From: an uncultured Hyphomicrobiales bacterium
GTDB taxonomy: Bacteria; Pseudomonadota; Alphaproteobacteria; Rhizobiales; Beijerinckiaceae
Length of the DNA stretch: 64,000 bases
Direction of reading: 5' to 3'
Assembly (NCBI GenBank): GCA_903847605.1
Contig: CAINED010000050.1
Span: 1 to 64,000 of the forward strand
Positions 1-8,574 of the stretch are shown here, one piece after another. The position numbers were made by a program, and so were the translations under genes. Within the stretch, counting starts at the first letter, position 1; every line of letters starts with the position of its first letter. The notes beneath the pieces were generated by a model, which saw only the letters and a list, made by a program, of their open reading frames with translations, was not told the DNA's origin and ran no database searches.

Positions 1-822
1 CTGATCCTGCCGGGCTTCGGCATCATCAGCCACATCGTCTCGACCTTCTCGAAAAAGCCGGTGTTCGGCTATCTCGGCATGGCCTATGCGATGGTGGCGA
101 TCGGCTTCGTCGGCTTCATCGTGTGGGCGCACCACATGTACACGGTCGGCCTCTCGCTCAACACGCAGCGCTACTTCGTCTTCGCGACGATGGTGATTGC
201 GGTGCCGACGGGCGTGAAGATTTTCTCGTGGATTGCGACGATGTGGGGCGGCTCGCTGTCGTTCCGCACGCCGATGATCTGGGCCGTCGGCTTCATCTTC
301 CTGTTCACAGTCGGCGGCGTCACTGGCGTGGTGCTGGCGAATGCCGGCGTCGACCGGCAGTTGCACGAGACCTATTACGTCGTGGCGCACTTCCACTATG
401 TGCTGTCGCTCGGCGCGGTCTTTGCGATCTTCGCGGCCTTCTACTACTGGTTCCCGAAGATGAGCGGCTACATGTACAACGAGACGCTCGGCAAGCTGCA
501 TTTCTGGATCATGTTCGTGGGCGTGAACGTGACCTTCTTCCCGCAGCACTTCCTTGGCCTTGCCGGCATGCCACGCCGCTATGTCGACTATCCCGACGCC
601 TTCCTGCTCTGGAACCAGTGGTCTTCCTACGGCTCCTATCTCTCGGGTTTGGGCGTTCTCGTGTTCCTCTACATGATCTGGGAAGCCTTCGCGAAGAAGC
701 GCCTCGCCGGCGACAATCCGTGGGGCGACGGCGCCACGACGCTGGAATGGACGCTGCCGTCGCCGCCGCCTTTCCACCAGTACGAGACGCTGCCGCGCAT
801 CGCGGCCGGCGATCATCACTGA
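1..822 (+). CDS. ctaD: Cytochrome c oxidase subunit I, C-terminal part (5' end outside window)
   Basis: This is the catalytic heme-copper subunit of an aa3-type terminal oxidase in the inner membrane, which reduces O2 and pumps protons. The open frame runs from base 1, so the N-terminal half is missing. The visible part has the CuB histidine pair in AHHMYTVG, the K-channel stretch VPTGVKIF, and the helix X motif [15 protein letters not shown], whose two His bind heme a3 and heme a. The C-terminal tail ends in a Pro-rich piece typical of alphaproteobacterial CtaD. The oxidase assembly genes follow on the same strand, so it is part of that operon. Confidence 0.97.
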   Translation: MILPGFGIISHIVSTFSKKPVFGYLGMAYAMVAIGFVGFIVWAHHMYTVGLSLNTQRYFVFATMVIAVPTGVKIFSWIATMWGGSLSFRTPMIWAVGFIFLFTVGGVTGVVLANAGVDRQLHETYYVVAHFHYVLSLGAVFAIFAAFYYWFPKMSGYMYNETLGKLHFWIMFVGVNVTFFPQHFLGLAGMPRRYVDYPDAFLLWNQWSSYGSYLSGLGVLVFLYMIWEAFAKKRLAGDNPWGDGATTLEWTLPSPPPFHQYETLPRIAAGDHH

Positions 823-830
823 TCGTTACA

Positions 831-857
831 GCCGGCGGCTTCGGCTGCCGGCCACTT
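831..857 (+). terminator. Stem-loop after ctaD, possible partial terminator
   Basis: A GC-rich inverted repeat (831-839 with 843-852, about one mismatch, loop near TTC) is followed by CACTTTTG, a weak T run. It lies between ctaD and ctaB and could attenuate transcription or stabilise the ctaD 3' end. The operon clearly continues, so full termination is not implied. Confidence 0.4.
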
Positions 858-878
858 TTGCGCAACCAAGGGTTTTGT

Positions 879-1856
879 ATGAGCATGTCCGAGAATTTCG
901 ACAGAACCGAACATGGCGCGCCGAACGGCGCGGCTGTGGCGGCGAAGCCGTTTCCGGACGCGCCGCTCGTTTCGCTCGCCGAGCCCGGCGATTACATCGC
1001 GCTGCTGAAACCGCGCGTGATGTCGCTGGTGGTGTTCACGGCGCTGGCGGGCATTCTGCTCGCGCCGGGGCCTGTCCATCCCGTGATCGCTTTTGCCTCG
1101 CTGCTCGCCATCGCCGTGGGCGCGGGCGCATCCGGCGCGCTCAACATGTGGTTCGACGCCGATATCGACGCCGTGATGACACGCACGAAGTCGCGGCCGA
1201 TCCCCTCCGGCAAGATCGCGCCGAACGAGGCGCTCGCGTTCGGCCTCACGCTTTCAGTCTTTTCGGTCTTCACGCTCGGCATCGTCGCGAACTGGCTCGC
1301 GGCGGCGCTGCTCGCTTTCACCATCTTCTTCTACGCCGTCGTCTATACGATGTGGCTGAAGCGCTCGACGCCGCAGAATATCGTCATCGGCGGCGCAGCG
1401 GGAGCGATCCCGCCTGTAATCGGCTATGCCGCAATGACCGGCGACGTGAGCCTTGCGAGCGTCGTTCTCTTCGCGATCATCTTCATCTGGACGCCGCCGC
1501 ATTTCTGGGCGTTGGCCCTGGTGAAATGCGGCGAATACGGGCGCGCCGGCATTCCCATGATGCCGAACGTCAAGGGCGCTGACCGCACCCGCACGGAAAT
1601 CCTGCTCTACACGCTCGTGCTCGCCCCCGTCGGCATGCTGCCTTGGCTGATGGGCTTTGCATCCGCCGTCTATGGCGGCGTTTCGGCGCTTGGCGGGGCC
1701 GGCATGATCTGGCTCGCCATGCAGGTCTATCGCAAGCGCGAGGGCGCAACGGCCGACCGCACCGCGATGCAGCTCTTCGGCTTTTCAATTCTCTATCTCT
1801 TCGCGCTCTTCGCCGTCATTGTCGCCGAGCGCGGTCTTGCCCGCGTGCTGGCATGA
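879..1856 (+). CDS. ctaB: Protoheme IX farnesyltransferase (heme O synthase)
   Basis: A 325-residue polytopic membrane enzyme that adds a farnesyl group to heme B to make heme O, the precursor of heme A for the aa3 oxidase. The UbiA-family prenyl-diphosphate site is visible as [19 protein letters not shown], with the second conserved loop around [18 protein letters not shown]. The start is the ATG at 879, because upstream frame-compatible codons overlap ctaD. It sits directly after ctaD and its stop overlaps the next start by ATGA, as in the usual cox operon order. Confidence 0.96.
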   Translation: MSMSENFDRTEHGAPNGAAVAAKPFPDAPLVSLAEPGDYIALLKPRVMSLVVFTALAGILLAPGPVHPVIAFASLLAIAVGAGASGALNMWFDADIDAVMTRTKSRPIPSGKIAPNEALAFGLTLSVFSVFTLGIVANWLAAALLAFTIFFYAVVYTMWLKRSTPQNIVIGGAAGAIPPVIGYAAMTGDVSLASVVLFAIIFIWTPPHFWALALVKCGEYGRAGIPMMPNVKGADRTRTEILLYTLVLAPVGMLPWLMGFASAVYGGVSALGGAGMIWLAMQVYRKREGATADRTAMQLFGFSILYLFALFAVIVAERGLARVLA

Positions 1857-2044
1857 GGACAGTAGCCTTGACCGATCCGCGCGATCAGAAGCCTCCGCAA
1901 CGCGTTACCCTGACGCCGGAGCAATTGCGCGCGCGCAGCCGGCGCAACATCGCCATCGGCGTTTCGATCGCCCTGCTCGTCGTCCTCTTCTATCTCGTGA
2001 CCATCGCCAAGCTTGGTCCCGGCATTTTCAACCGTCCGCTGTGA
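1853..2044 (+). CDS. Small single-span membrane protein, CoxF-like
   Basis: A 63-residue protein with a basic N-terminal tail (about residues 1-33), one hydrophobic helix ([17 protein letters not shown]) and a short GPGIFNRPL tail. Small proteins of this form sit between ctaB and ctaG in many rhizobial oxidase operons and are annotated CoxF; the family's role is poorly known and presumed to be assembly. The ATG at 1853 overlaps the ctaB stop. A TTG at 1868 would give [10 protein letters not shown] and is a credible alternative. The assignment rests on position and topology. Confidence 0.75.
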   Translation: MRTVALTDPRDQKPPQRVTLTPEQLRARSRRNIAIGVSIALLVVLFYLVTIAKLGPGIFNRPL

Positions 2045-2053
2045 GACCCTGAA

Positions 2054-2659
2054 ATGGCCGCGCAATTTCACGCCCCCATGACATCGGAAGGAGCACGCCG
2101 GAACCGGCGCGTCGCCTTCATCGCCATGGGCTTTGCGGTGTTCATGGGCGGAATGGCCTTCGCCGCCGTGCCTCTCTACAAGATGTTCTGCCAGGTGACA
2201 GGCTTCGGCGGCACGCCGCGCATTGTGGACAGCGAATCTCAAGTGCGCGGTGAGCGCACGCTGACCGTACGCTTCGACGCCAATACATCGGGCGAACTCG
2301 ACTGGCATTTCGAGGCGGAGACGACATCGATCCGGCTGCAGACCGGCGTGACGGCGACCGTCTTCTATCGCGTCACCAACAGGTCTCGTCGCCCGGTCAC
2401 GGGCATGGCGACCTATAATGTTGCGCCTGACCAGGCCGGACCGTTCTTCAACAAGATCTCCTGCTTCTGCTTCACCGAGCAGACGCTGGCGCCGGGTGAA
2501 ACGATCGAAATGCCCGTGGTGTTCTTTCTCGATCCGGCGCTCGAAAAAGATCCGATCATGAAGAATGCGGAGAGCGTGACGCTGTCTTACACTTTCGTGC
2601 CGGTACGCCAGCCCAAAACTGCGCCCGTCGCGGCGCGGGAAGGTTCGCCGAAGTTGTAG
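2054..2659 (+). CDS. ctaG: Cytochrome c oxidase assembly protein CtaG (Cox11 family)
   Basis: A 201-residue copper chaperone that delivers Cu to the CuB site of subunit I. It has a short cytoplasmic tail, one membrane helix (about residues 23-43, FIAMGFAVFMGGMAFAAVPLY) and a periplasmic beta domain. The copper-binding motif CFCF is present in KISCFCFTEQTLAPGE, as is the conserved FCQVTGFGGT after the helix. Length and operon position fit the family exactly. Confidence 0.96.
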   Translation: MAAQFHAPMTSEGARRNRRVAFIAMGFAVFMGGMAFAAVPLYKMFCQVTGFGGTPRIVDSESQVRGERTLTVRFDANTSGELDWHFEAETTSIRLQTGVTATVFYRVTNRSRRPVTGMATYNVAPDQAGPFFNKISCFCFTEQTLAPGETIEMPVVFFLDPALEKDPIMKNAESVTLSYTFVPVRQPKTAPVAAREGSPKL

Positions 2660-2797
2660 AATTCGTGAGACCGCGTGCCGCCTTGACTTGAAGGTGGCGC
2701 GCCGGAAAGAAGAAGCAGCGTGAGGCCGCGAGGGCCTGAGTGAAATTTAGGATGTGCGGTTCGCTCCGGCGGCCGCGGGAGCAAAGCGGGGACTAGA

Positions 2798-3664
2798 ATG
2801 GCTGACGGCCACGCAAAACCAAATCACGACTACCATCTCGTCGATCCGAGCCCGTGGCCGCTGATCGGCTCCATCGGCGCATTCGCCATGGCGGTCGGCG
2901 CAATCATGTGGATGAAGGGCCTTGCCCTCTTCGGCATGAAGATGGGCTCGCTCCTGTTCGGCATAGGCTTCATCATCGTCCTCTACGTGATGTTCATGTG
3001 GTGGCGCGATGTCATCAACGAAGCCGAACACAAGGGCGACCACACACGCGTCGTTCAAATCAGCCATCGCTACGGCATGATCCTGTTTATCGCCTCCGAA
3101 GTGATGTTCTTCGTCGCGTGGTTCTGGGCCTTTTTCGACGCCAGCCTCTTCTACAACGAGGCGATCCAGACCTCGCGCGTCGAATTCACCAAGGGTCACT
3201 GGCCGCCGACGGGCACCAAGGTGTTCGACCCGTGGCATCTGCCGCTGCTGAACACGCTGATCCTGCTCACTTCGGGCACGACCGTCACTTATGCCCATCA
3301 CGCGCTGCTGCATAACGACCGCAACGGCGTGAAGCTCGGCCTGATCGCAACCGTGATCCTCGGCGCGCTGTTCACCGCCGTGCAGGCCTACGAATATGCG
3401 CATGCGCCCTTCGGCTTCAAGGAATCGATCTATGGCGCGACCTTCTTCATGGCGACCGGCTTTCACGGCTTCCATGTGCTGATCGGCACGATCTTCCTGC
3501 TCGTGTGCCTCATCCGCGTCTATCAGGGTCATTTCACGCCGAAACAGCATCTCGGCTTCGAATTCGCCGCCTGGTACTGGCATTTCGTCGACGTGGTCTG
3601 GCTGTTCCTCTTCGTCAGCATCTATATCTGGGGTAACTGGGGCGGACAGGTCGCCGCGCACTGA
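2798..3664 (+). CDS. ctaE: Cytochrome c oxidase subunit III
   Basis: A 288-residue seven-helix subunit that stabilises subunit I and supports proton uptake. Family hallmarks include [16 protein letters not shown] at the N-terminus, [14 protein letters not shown], the conserved phrase [14 protein letters not shown], and a C-terminal [13 protein letters not shown] stretch. About 138 bases without a gene separate it from ctaG. A strong intrinsic terminator starts 27 bases after its stop. Confidence 0.97.
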   Translation: MADGHAKPNHDYHLVDPSPWPLIGSIGAFAMAVGAIMWMKGLALFGMKMGSLLFGIGFIIVLYVMFMWWRDVINEAEHKGDHTRVVQISHRYGMILFIASEVMFFVAWFWAFFDASLFYNEAIQTSRVEFTKGHWPPTGTKVFDPWHLPLLNTLILLTSGTTVTYAHHALLHNDRNGVKLGLIATVILGALFTAVQAYEYAHAPFGFKESIYGATFFMATGFHGFHVLIGTIFLLVCLIRVYQGHFTPKQHLGFEFAAWYWHFVDVVWLFLFVSIYIWGNWGGQVAAH

Positions 3665-3690
3665 CCCTCTTCTGCGATGCATGTGCTATG

Positions 3691-3716
3691 AAGGGGCGGC
3701 GCTGCCGCCCCTTTTC
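3691..3716 (+). terminator. Intrinsic terminator after ctaE
   Basis: Perfect 8-bp GC stem (3693-3700 with 3704-3711), extended by A-T pairs, with a 3-nt loop and a TTTT run at 3712-3715. It also argues that the following DUF983 gene starts downstream at 3732 rather than at an ATG at 3681 that would place this hairpin inside the coding region. Confidence 0.85.
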
Positions 3717-3731
3717 ATTTGGAATTCGCCC

Positions 3732-4106
3732 GTGAGTTACGACGACCGCTATCCGCCGCAATCGCCTTATTCGACAGGGTTTGCCGGTCGCTGCCCGCGC
3801 TGCGGCGAAGGCCATATGTTCAAGAGCTTTCTCGACGTGCGCGAAAAGTGCGAATCCTGCGGTCTCGACTACAAATTCGCCGACGCGGGCGATGGCCCCG
3901 CCGTATTCGTGACTCTGCTCGGCGGCTTTCTGCTCCTCGGCATGGCGCTCTTCGTCCAGATGAAATTCGATCCGCCTGTGTGGCTGCTGATGCTGATTTT
4001 CGCGCCGGTCACGCTTGTCGTCTGCGTGGGCATGTTGCGGCCCCTGAAGGGACTGCTGATCGCGCTGCAATACCGCAACAAGGCCGAACAGGGCCGGCTT
4101 GAGTAG
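3732..4106 (+). CDS. DUF983 family zinc-ribbon membrane protein
   Basis: A 124-residue protein with an N-terminal zinc-ribbon-like pair of motifs (CPRCGEGHMF and CESCGLDY) followed by two hydrophobic helices (VFVTLLGGFLLLGMALFV and WLLMLIFAPVTLVVCVGML). DUF983 proteins routinely sit between oxidase subunit III and SURF1 genes in alphaproteobacteria; their function is not established. I chose the GTG at 3732 because an upstream ATG at 3681 would translate through the ctaE terminator hairpin. Confidence 0.88.
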   Translation: MSYDDRYPPQSPYSTGFAGRCPRCGEGHMFKSFLDVREKCESCGLDYKFADAGDGPAVFVTLLGGFLLLGMALFVQMKFDPPVWLLMLIFAPVTLVVCVGMLRPLKGLLIALQYRNKAEQGRLE

Positions 4107-4113
4107 GCGCACG

Positions 4114-4854
4114 ATGGCCGGGCTGCATGCAGGAGCGATGCGCAGTTTGTTATGGCCCGGCCTCTTTGCCGCTGCGGCTTTCGCCATCCTCATATCGCTC
4201 GGCACATGGCAGATGCAGCGGCTCGCCTGGAAGGAAGATCTTCTGGCGCGCATCGAGCGACGCATTCATGCCGATCCCGTCGACTTGCCCCCGCCAGTGG
4301 AATGGCCAGGACTTGCGCAGGACGACTTCGAATACATGCGCGTGCGCGTGTCAGGCGTTTTCGACCATGCGCGCGAAGTTCTGATTTTTCGGCCTGCGGG
4401 CGGCGTCGAGAAACAACCGGGCTATCACGTCGTCACGCCGCTGCGGATCGGCGGCGGCGACGCCACGATTTTCGTCAATCGCGGATTCGTGCCGGAAGCC
4501 CTGAAGGCGGCGGCGTCGCGCGCGCCGGGTCAGGTTGCGGGCGAGAAGACAATTACAGGACTTCTGCGTGCGCCCGAACAGCGCAGTACGTTTACGCCGG
4601 CCGATCAGCCGCAACAAAATCTCTGGTACACGCGCGACCCGGCCGCCTTGGCGAAACATTTCGGCTTGGCAAAGGCTGCGCCGTTTTCGCTCGATGCTGA
4701 TGCAACGCCTGTTCCCGGCGGATGGCCGAAGGGCGGCGCGACCGTCGTCAGCGTCCGCAACGATCATCTCGCTTATGCGATGACATGGTACGGCCTCGCG
4801 GCGACGCTTTTAGCCGTCTTCGGCCTCTTTGCGTGGCGGCGCGTCAAAGCCTGA
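4114..4854 (+). CDS. SURF1 family cytochrome oxidase biogenesis protein
   Basis: A 246-residue inner-membrane protein of the Surf1/Shy1 family, which helps insert heme a into subunit I. Topology is typical: an N-terminal helix (LFAAAAFAILISLGTWQMQRL, containing the family motif GTWQMQRL), a large periplasmic domain with FVNRGFVP and NLWYTRD, and a C-terminal helix (YAMTWYGLAATLLAVFGLF). The ATG at 4114 leaves 7 bases after DUF983; a TTG at 4099 is an in-frame alternative. It ends the oxidase gene run and converges on a VOC gene. Confidence 0.94.
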   Translation: MAGLHAGAMRSLLWPGLFAAAAFAILISLGTWQMQRLAWKEDLLARIERRIHADPVDLPPPVEWPGLAQDDFEYMRVRVSGVFDHAREVLIFRPAGGVEKQPGYHVVTPLRIGGGDATIFVNRGFVPEALKAAASRAPGQVAGEKTITGLLRAPEQRSTFTPADQPQQNLWYTRDPAALAKHFGLAKAAPFSLDADATPVPGGWPKGGATVVSVRNDHLAYAMTWYGLAATLLAVFGLFAWRRVKA

Positions 4855-4855
4855 A

Positions 4856-5263
4856 TTACGCTGTCTTCCACGGATCGTAGGTGCCGAAGCTCCACAAATG
4901 GCCCTCGGGATCGCGGCAACTGAAGACACGCCCGCCATAGTCCTGATCGGCGATGGGGATGACGACCTTGGCGCCGTTCGCGACGGCGCGTTCGTAAATC
5001 TCGTCGGCGTCGGCCACGATGATATAGGGACTTTGCGTCGTGCCGCCGAGCGCCGCCGGCGTCTTCTGAAACTTGCCGAATTCGTCGTCGCGCGCCGACG
5101 ACAGCATGATCATGCCTGCGCCAAGCGTCAGCTGGGCATGAGCAATGCCACCCTTTCCGTCTTCATGAACGGCATGACGTTTGAAACCGAAGGCTTCGAC
5201 GAGCCATTCGAGCATTCTGGGCGCATTGCGGTAGCGGAGCGTGGGAACGATATTCGCGATCAT
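4856..5263 (-). CDS. VOC (glyoxalase/bleomycin-resistance fold) protein
   Basis: A 135-residue single-domain vicinal-oxygen-chelate protein of the PhnB-like group. It opens with the typical VPTLRYRNAPRMLEWLVEAFGF, has a central GAGMIMLSSARDDE strand, and closes with CRDPEGHLWSFGTYDPW, where the Glu-Gly-His before the last strand is a family signature. No substrate can be assigned. Its stop lies one base from the SURF1 stop on the other strand. Confidence 0.85.
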   Translation of the reverse strand: MIANIVPTLRYRNAPRMLEWLVEAFGFKRHAVHEDGKGGIAHAQLTLGAGMIMLSSARDDEFGKFQKTPAALGGTTQSPYIIVADADEIYERAVANGAKVVIPIADQDYGGRVFSCRDPEGHLWSFGTYDPWKTA

Positions 5264-5331
5264 GCAATGGATATTCCTGAATAATTCGGGCGGCGATAGG
5301 GCCTAAAGTCATATTTCAAATTCCGGCGAGC

Positions 5332-5364
5332 GCCGTGCATGCGCATTCGATACGCATGCACGGC
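5332..5364. terminator. Perfect 12-bp stem-loop downstream of a Bug gene
   Basis: Arms GCCGTGCATGCG (5332-5343) and its exact complement (5353-5364) enclose a 9-nt loop. It lies 22 bases past the stop of the minus-strand gene at 5386-6417 and before the VOC gene. No long T run follows on either strand, so it may stabilise RNA or terminate weakly. Confidence 0.5.
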
Positions 5365-5385
5365 GAAACTTTCCCGGAAAAGGTC

Positions 5386-6417
5386 TCAGGGATTGGCAAT
5401 CTTGCGCAGGCGTTCGATGATTGCGGGCGAAACCTTGTAGGCGCGCGCGATTTCCGCCTGCAGTGTCTCGCCGGAACGAGGCCGGTCGACAATGAGATTG
5501 GCGGCCTTCGCATCGCCCTTGAAGGCTTCGTCGTTGAACGTGTCGAGAAACGCCTTGCGCATGGCCGCCAAGCGGTCGGCCGGAATTTCCGGCGGCATCA
5601 AGAAGGGGCGGCCCGCGGCCAGCGGCCCGTACGCGGCTTCGAACAAGGCCTTGTCGTCGGGGCTTTTCACCAGATCTGGCGCCCAGGGCACCTCCGGCAG
5701 GTCGTCTTCTTTCACCGGCCCGTATTGCACGAGGATGTTGATCTTCTTGTCGCGCAGCCATTGCTGTTTGGTCGAGGTCAGCGACGACCAGAATGTCACG
5801 CCGTAGCTGTCGAGTTCGCCGCGCTCGATGGCGATATAGGCCTCGTTCTGGCCGGGATAGCCGGCGATGACCTTGATCTTCGTGCCCAAAAGTTCGTTCA
5901 GCACCCGCGAATAGAATGCCGGCGCGGAATTGTGGCCGGACGCGCCAGCGGTGAATTCCATCTTCCGCACGTCGTCGATGGTCTTGAACTTCGACGTGTG
6001 CCAGACGAACAGCAGTCCGGTCTCGACCGAAGGCGTGCCGAGCCAGTTCAGCCTGTTAGGATCGTAATCGGCCTGTTTCGTGCCGAAGAGCGGCTCGTAG
6101 GGCACGTTGTTCTGCACGCCGCCGATCACGCTGCCGTCGCGCGGCGCCGACGAATAGAGGTGCTTGGCGGTGACGATGCCGCCGGCGCCGGGCATGTTGC
6201 GCACGACGACCGTGGGATTGCCGGGAATGTGCTTGGGCAAATGGCGCACAAGGGTGCGCGAGAGAAGATCGTAGCCGCCGCCGGGCGACGAGCTGACGAT
6301 CATCGTCACGGTCTTGCCCTTGTAGAAGTCGGCGACGGCATCTGCCTTTGCCGGCGTGCCCGCGGCAAGCGCGGTCATCGCCAGTGCGGCCACCGATGTG
6401 TAGCGAACGCGGGTCAT
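5386..6417 (-). CDS. Bug/TctC-family solute-binding protein
   Basis: A 343-residue periplasmic binding protein of the tripartite tricarboxylate transporter (TTT) class, expected to bind a carboxylate or similar anion. It has a signal peptide (about residues 1-25, cleavage after AKA), the ligand-loop motif SSSPGGGYD, the VRNMPGAGG segment of domain 1, and the C-terminal hinge region. It is a paralogue of the neighbour at 6496-7542 (both carry AVADFxKGKT near the mature N-terminus). No TctA or TctB partner is nearby. Confidence 0.9.
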   Translation of the reverse strand: MTRVRYTSVAALAMTALAAGTPAKADAVADFYKGKTVTMIVSSSPGGGYDLLSRTLVRHLPKHIPGNPTVVVRNMPGAGGIVTAKHLYSSAPRDGSVIGGVQNNVPYEPLFGTKQADYDPNRLNWLGTPSVETGLLFVWHTSKFKTIDDVRKMEFTAGASGHNSAPAFYSRVLNELLGTKIKVIAGYPGQNEAYIAIERGELDSYGVTFWSSLTSTKQQWLRDKKINILVQYGPVKEDDLPEVPWAPDLVKSPDDKALFEAAYGPLAAGRPFLMPPEIPADRLAAMRKAFLDTFNDEAFKGDAKAANLIVDRPRSGETLQAEIARAYKVSPAIIERLRKIANP

Positions 6418-6495
6418 GTTCCCTCCCTGAAATGTGTCCCGCCCGAAGTGCAGCCGTATTTCGCAGATGCGGAGGCCTGCCGCAATGGCGCGTGT

Positions 6496-7542
6496 TCAGG
6501 ACCGGGGCGGATTGGCGATGCGCCGCAGCCGCGCAACCGTATCCGACGGCGCGCGATAGGCATTGGCGATCTGCTGCTGCAATTGTTCGCCGCTGCGCGG
6601 ATTGTTGACGAGCAGGCCGATGCGGCGCACGTCGCGCTGGAATTTTTCGTCGTTGAATGTCGCCATCAGCGCCTTGCGCAGGGCTGCAACCCGATCGGCG
6701 GGAACGCCGGGGGGCGCAGCGAAGGGCCGGCCCAGCGACATCTGCAGCGTGGCCGCTTCGAAGAAGGCCTTGTCGGCAGGATTCTTGATGAGGTCGGGCG
6801 CATAGGGCACGCCCTGCAACTCGCCGACCTTTTCAGGCCCATATTGCAGGAGGATGCGCACTGTCTTGTCCTGCAGCCATTTCTTGCGCGCCGAGGTGAG
6901 CGAACTCCAGTAGGTCATGCCGTAGGTATCGATGTCGCCCTTTTCCATCGCCTGCCACGCGCCGGCCTGCCCGCGGAAGCCGACGACGACTTCGAGTTTC
7001 GTGCCCAGCGTTTCGTTGAGCAGGCGCGCGAAGAAAGCAGGCGCGGAATTGTGGCCGGACGTGCCGGCCTTCAGCGGCGTCTTCGTCGCGTCCTCGATCG
7101 TATTGACCTGCGACTTCTGCATGACCATCAGGAGGCCGGTCTCGACCGATGGCGTGCCCAGCCAGTTGATGCGGTTGGCGTCATATTCGGCCTGTTTGGC
7201 GCCAAGCAGCGGCTCGAGCGCAGTATTGGCCTGAAGGCAGGCGATGACGAGGCCATCCTTGTTCGCGCCGTTGGCGAGATAGTTTGCCGCGATAATGCCG
7301 CCGGCGCCGGGCATGTTGCGCACGACGATTTCGGGCTTGCCGGGAATATGAGCGAACATGTGCTTGGCGACAGCGCGCGCCAGCCTGTCGTAGCCGCCAT
7401 CGGCCGCCGAACTAACGATGAGAGTGAGGGTCTTGCCTTTGAAGAAATCGGCGACCGCATCGGCGGCATGCGCCTCCAGCGCTGCCGCGGCCGTGCCGAA
7501 GAACGCAAAGGGAAACTGGCGGCGTGTAATCTTGAAGTTCAT
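6496..7542 (-). CDS. Bug/TctC-family solute-binding protein, tandem paralogue
   Basis: About 348 residues. The N-terminus NFKITRRQFPFAFFGTAA looks like a twin-arginine-type or Sec signal. The mature part starts near ADAVADFFKGKT and has SSAADGGYD and VRNMPGAGG, the same loops as the downstream paralogue 79 bases away, so a tandem duplication is likely. The start at 7542 is preferred because CAGGTC lies upstream; an ATG at 7566 is possible but has no visible ribosome site. TTT membrane subunits are absent. Confidence 0.88.
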   Translation of the reverse strand: MNFKITRRQFPFAFFGTAAAALEAHAADAVADFFKGKTLTLIVSSAADGGYDRLARAVAKHMFAHIPGKPEIVVRNMPGAGGIIAANYLANGANKDGLVIACLQANTALEPLLGAKQAEYDANRINWLGTPSVETGLLMVMQKSQVNTIEDATKTPLKAGTSGHNSAPAFFARLLNETLGTKLEVVVGFRGQAGAWQAMEKGDIDTYGMTYWSSLTSARKKWLQDKTVRILLQYGPEKVGELQGVPYAPDLIKNPADKAFFEAATLQMSLGRPFAAPPGVPADRVAALRKALMATFNDEKFQRDVRRIGLLVNNPRSGEQLQQQIANAYRAPSDTVARLRRIANPPRS

Positions 7543-7613
7543 CAAATTGACCTGCAACGCATTCAAGATCAGCGCGCCATAAATGGCGCATAAGCTGATC
7601 TATTCCAGTTATT

Positions 7614-7665
7614 TATAGCATCGCTTTCGCGAAAAACCGGAACCACTTTTTCGCGCGATGCTATA
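7614..7665. repeat. Extragenic palindrome (52 bp)
   Basis: Outer arms TATAGCATCG (7614-7623) and CGATGCTATA (7656-7665) are exact complements, with inner arms CGCGAAAAA and TTTTTCGCG. It lies between two minus-strand genes (SDR and Bug). Short palindromes with a gAAAAcCGGaaCCActTTTTc core are widespread in rhizobial intergenic DNA; the family assignment is from memory. Confidence 0.8.
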
Positions 7666-7697
7666 GCAGCTTTTCGGCAAGGACAGCCGCCAGGCTA

Positions 7698-8492
7698 CTA
7701 TTTCTTCAATTTTATGGGCAGATCGCCCTTGAAGGCAAGGTAACCGCCGTCGAGCAGCAGGTCCGCGCCCGTCATGAAGGACGACTCGTCGCTGGCGAGA
7801 AAGGCTGCGCCGGCGGCGATTTCCCCGACCCGGCCCTGCCGGCCCAGCAAATGCGCCGGACCGCGAATGCGTTGCGCATTCTCGACCGTGCCATAGCTGC
7901 GCGTGCTGCGCGCCGTCGAAATCGATCCCGGCGAGATCGTATTGGCGCGGATATTCTCCTGTCCGTATTCGGTAGCGATGCATTTGGTGAGCTGGATCAG
8001 GGCGGCCTTGGTGGTCGAATAGGCGGCCCGGTTCGGCGCGCCGGTCTGGCCGAGCTGCGAGGCGATATTGATAATCGCGCCGCCGCCGGCCGCGCGCATG
8101 TGGGGCACAGCGTGTTTTGCGGTCAGAAAGCTCGCGGTGAGATTGACCGCCAGCGCCTCGTTCCAGGCGGAAAGGTCGAGCGCCTCGATGCAGGCGTCAG
8201 GCGTGAGAGCGGCGGCGACATTCACCAATGTCGTGAGTTTGCCGAACTCTGCGGCCGCTGCCTCGACGATGCGCGCGCAGTCGGCTGGCTGTCCAACATC
8301 GGCGGCGATGGCTTTTGCAACGCCGCCCGCTTCGCGGATGGCTGCTGCGGTTCGCTCGGCGGCATCCTCGCGGATATCGGCGACCAAGACGGACGCGCCT
8401 TCGGCTGCGAATCTTCGCGCGATGGCGCCGCCGATTTCGCCGCCGCCCCCCGTGACCAGCGCGACGCGCCCCTCCAGCCGCTTCTCGCCCAT
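7698..8492 (-). CDS. Short-chain dehydrogenase/reductase (SDR)
   Basis: A 264-residue classical SDR using NAD(P). The Rossmann glycine motif is TGGGGEIG (about residues 14-21), the NNAG position reads NVAA, and the catalytic Ser (INIAS) and Tyr-x-x-x-Lys (YSTTK) are present. The C-terminal FMTGADLLLDGGYLA is typical. The start at 8492 is fixed by GGAGGAAT just upstream; longer in-frame ATGs have no such site. It diverges from the isochorismatase-fold gene at 8575. Substrate unknown. Confidence 0.92.
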   Translation of the reverse strand: MGEKRLEGRVALVTGGGGEIGGAIARRFAAEGASVLVADIREDAAERTAAAIREAGGVAKAIAADVGQPADCARIVEAAAAEFGKLTTLVNVAAALTPDACIEALDLSAWNEALAVNLTASFLTAKHAVPHMRAAGGGAIINIASQLGQTGAPNRAAYSTTKAALIQLTKCIATEYGQENIRANTISPGSISTARSTRSYGTVENAQRIRGPAHLLGRQGRVGEIAAGAAFLASDESSFMTGADLLLDGGYLAFKGDLPIKLKK

Positions 8493-8574
8493 CGATTCCT
8501 CCCGTTTTTTTGCCGAATTGCGGTTACCGCCTTGCCGTATTATCACGGACCACAACAATAACTGAGAGGAAACG

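Noticed and set aside
123..878. Long Arg/Ala-rich open frame over ctaD joined to ctaB
   Set aside because: It is the +2 shadow of ctaD; only the part from 879 has ctaB homology.
5335..7593. Plus-strand open frame of 752 codons
   Set aside because: It is antisense to two Bug genes that have signal peptides and family motifs; the long frame follows from high GC codon bias.
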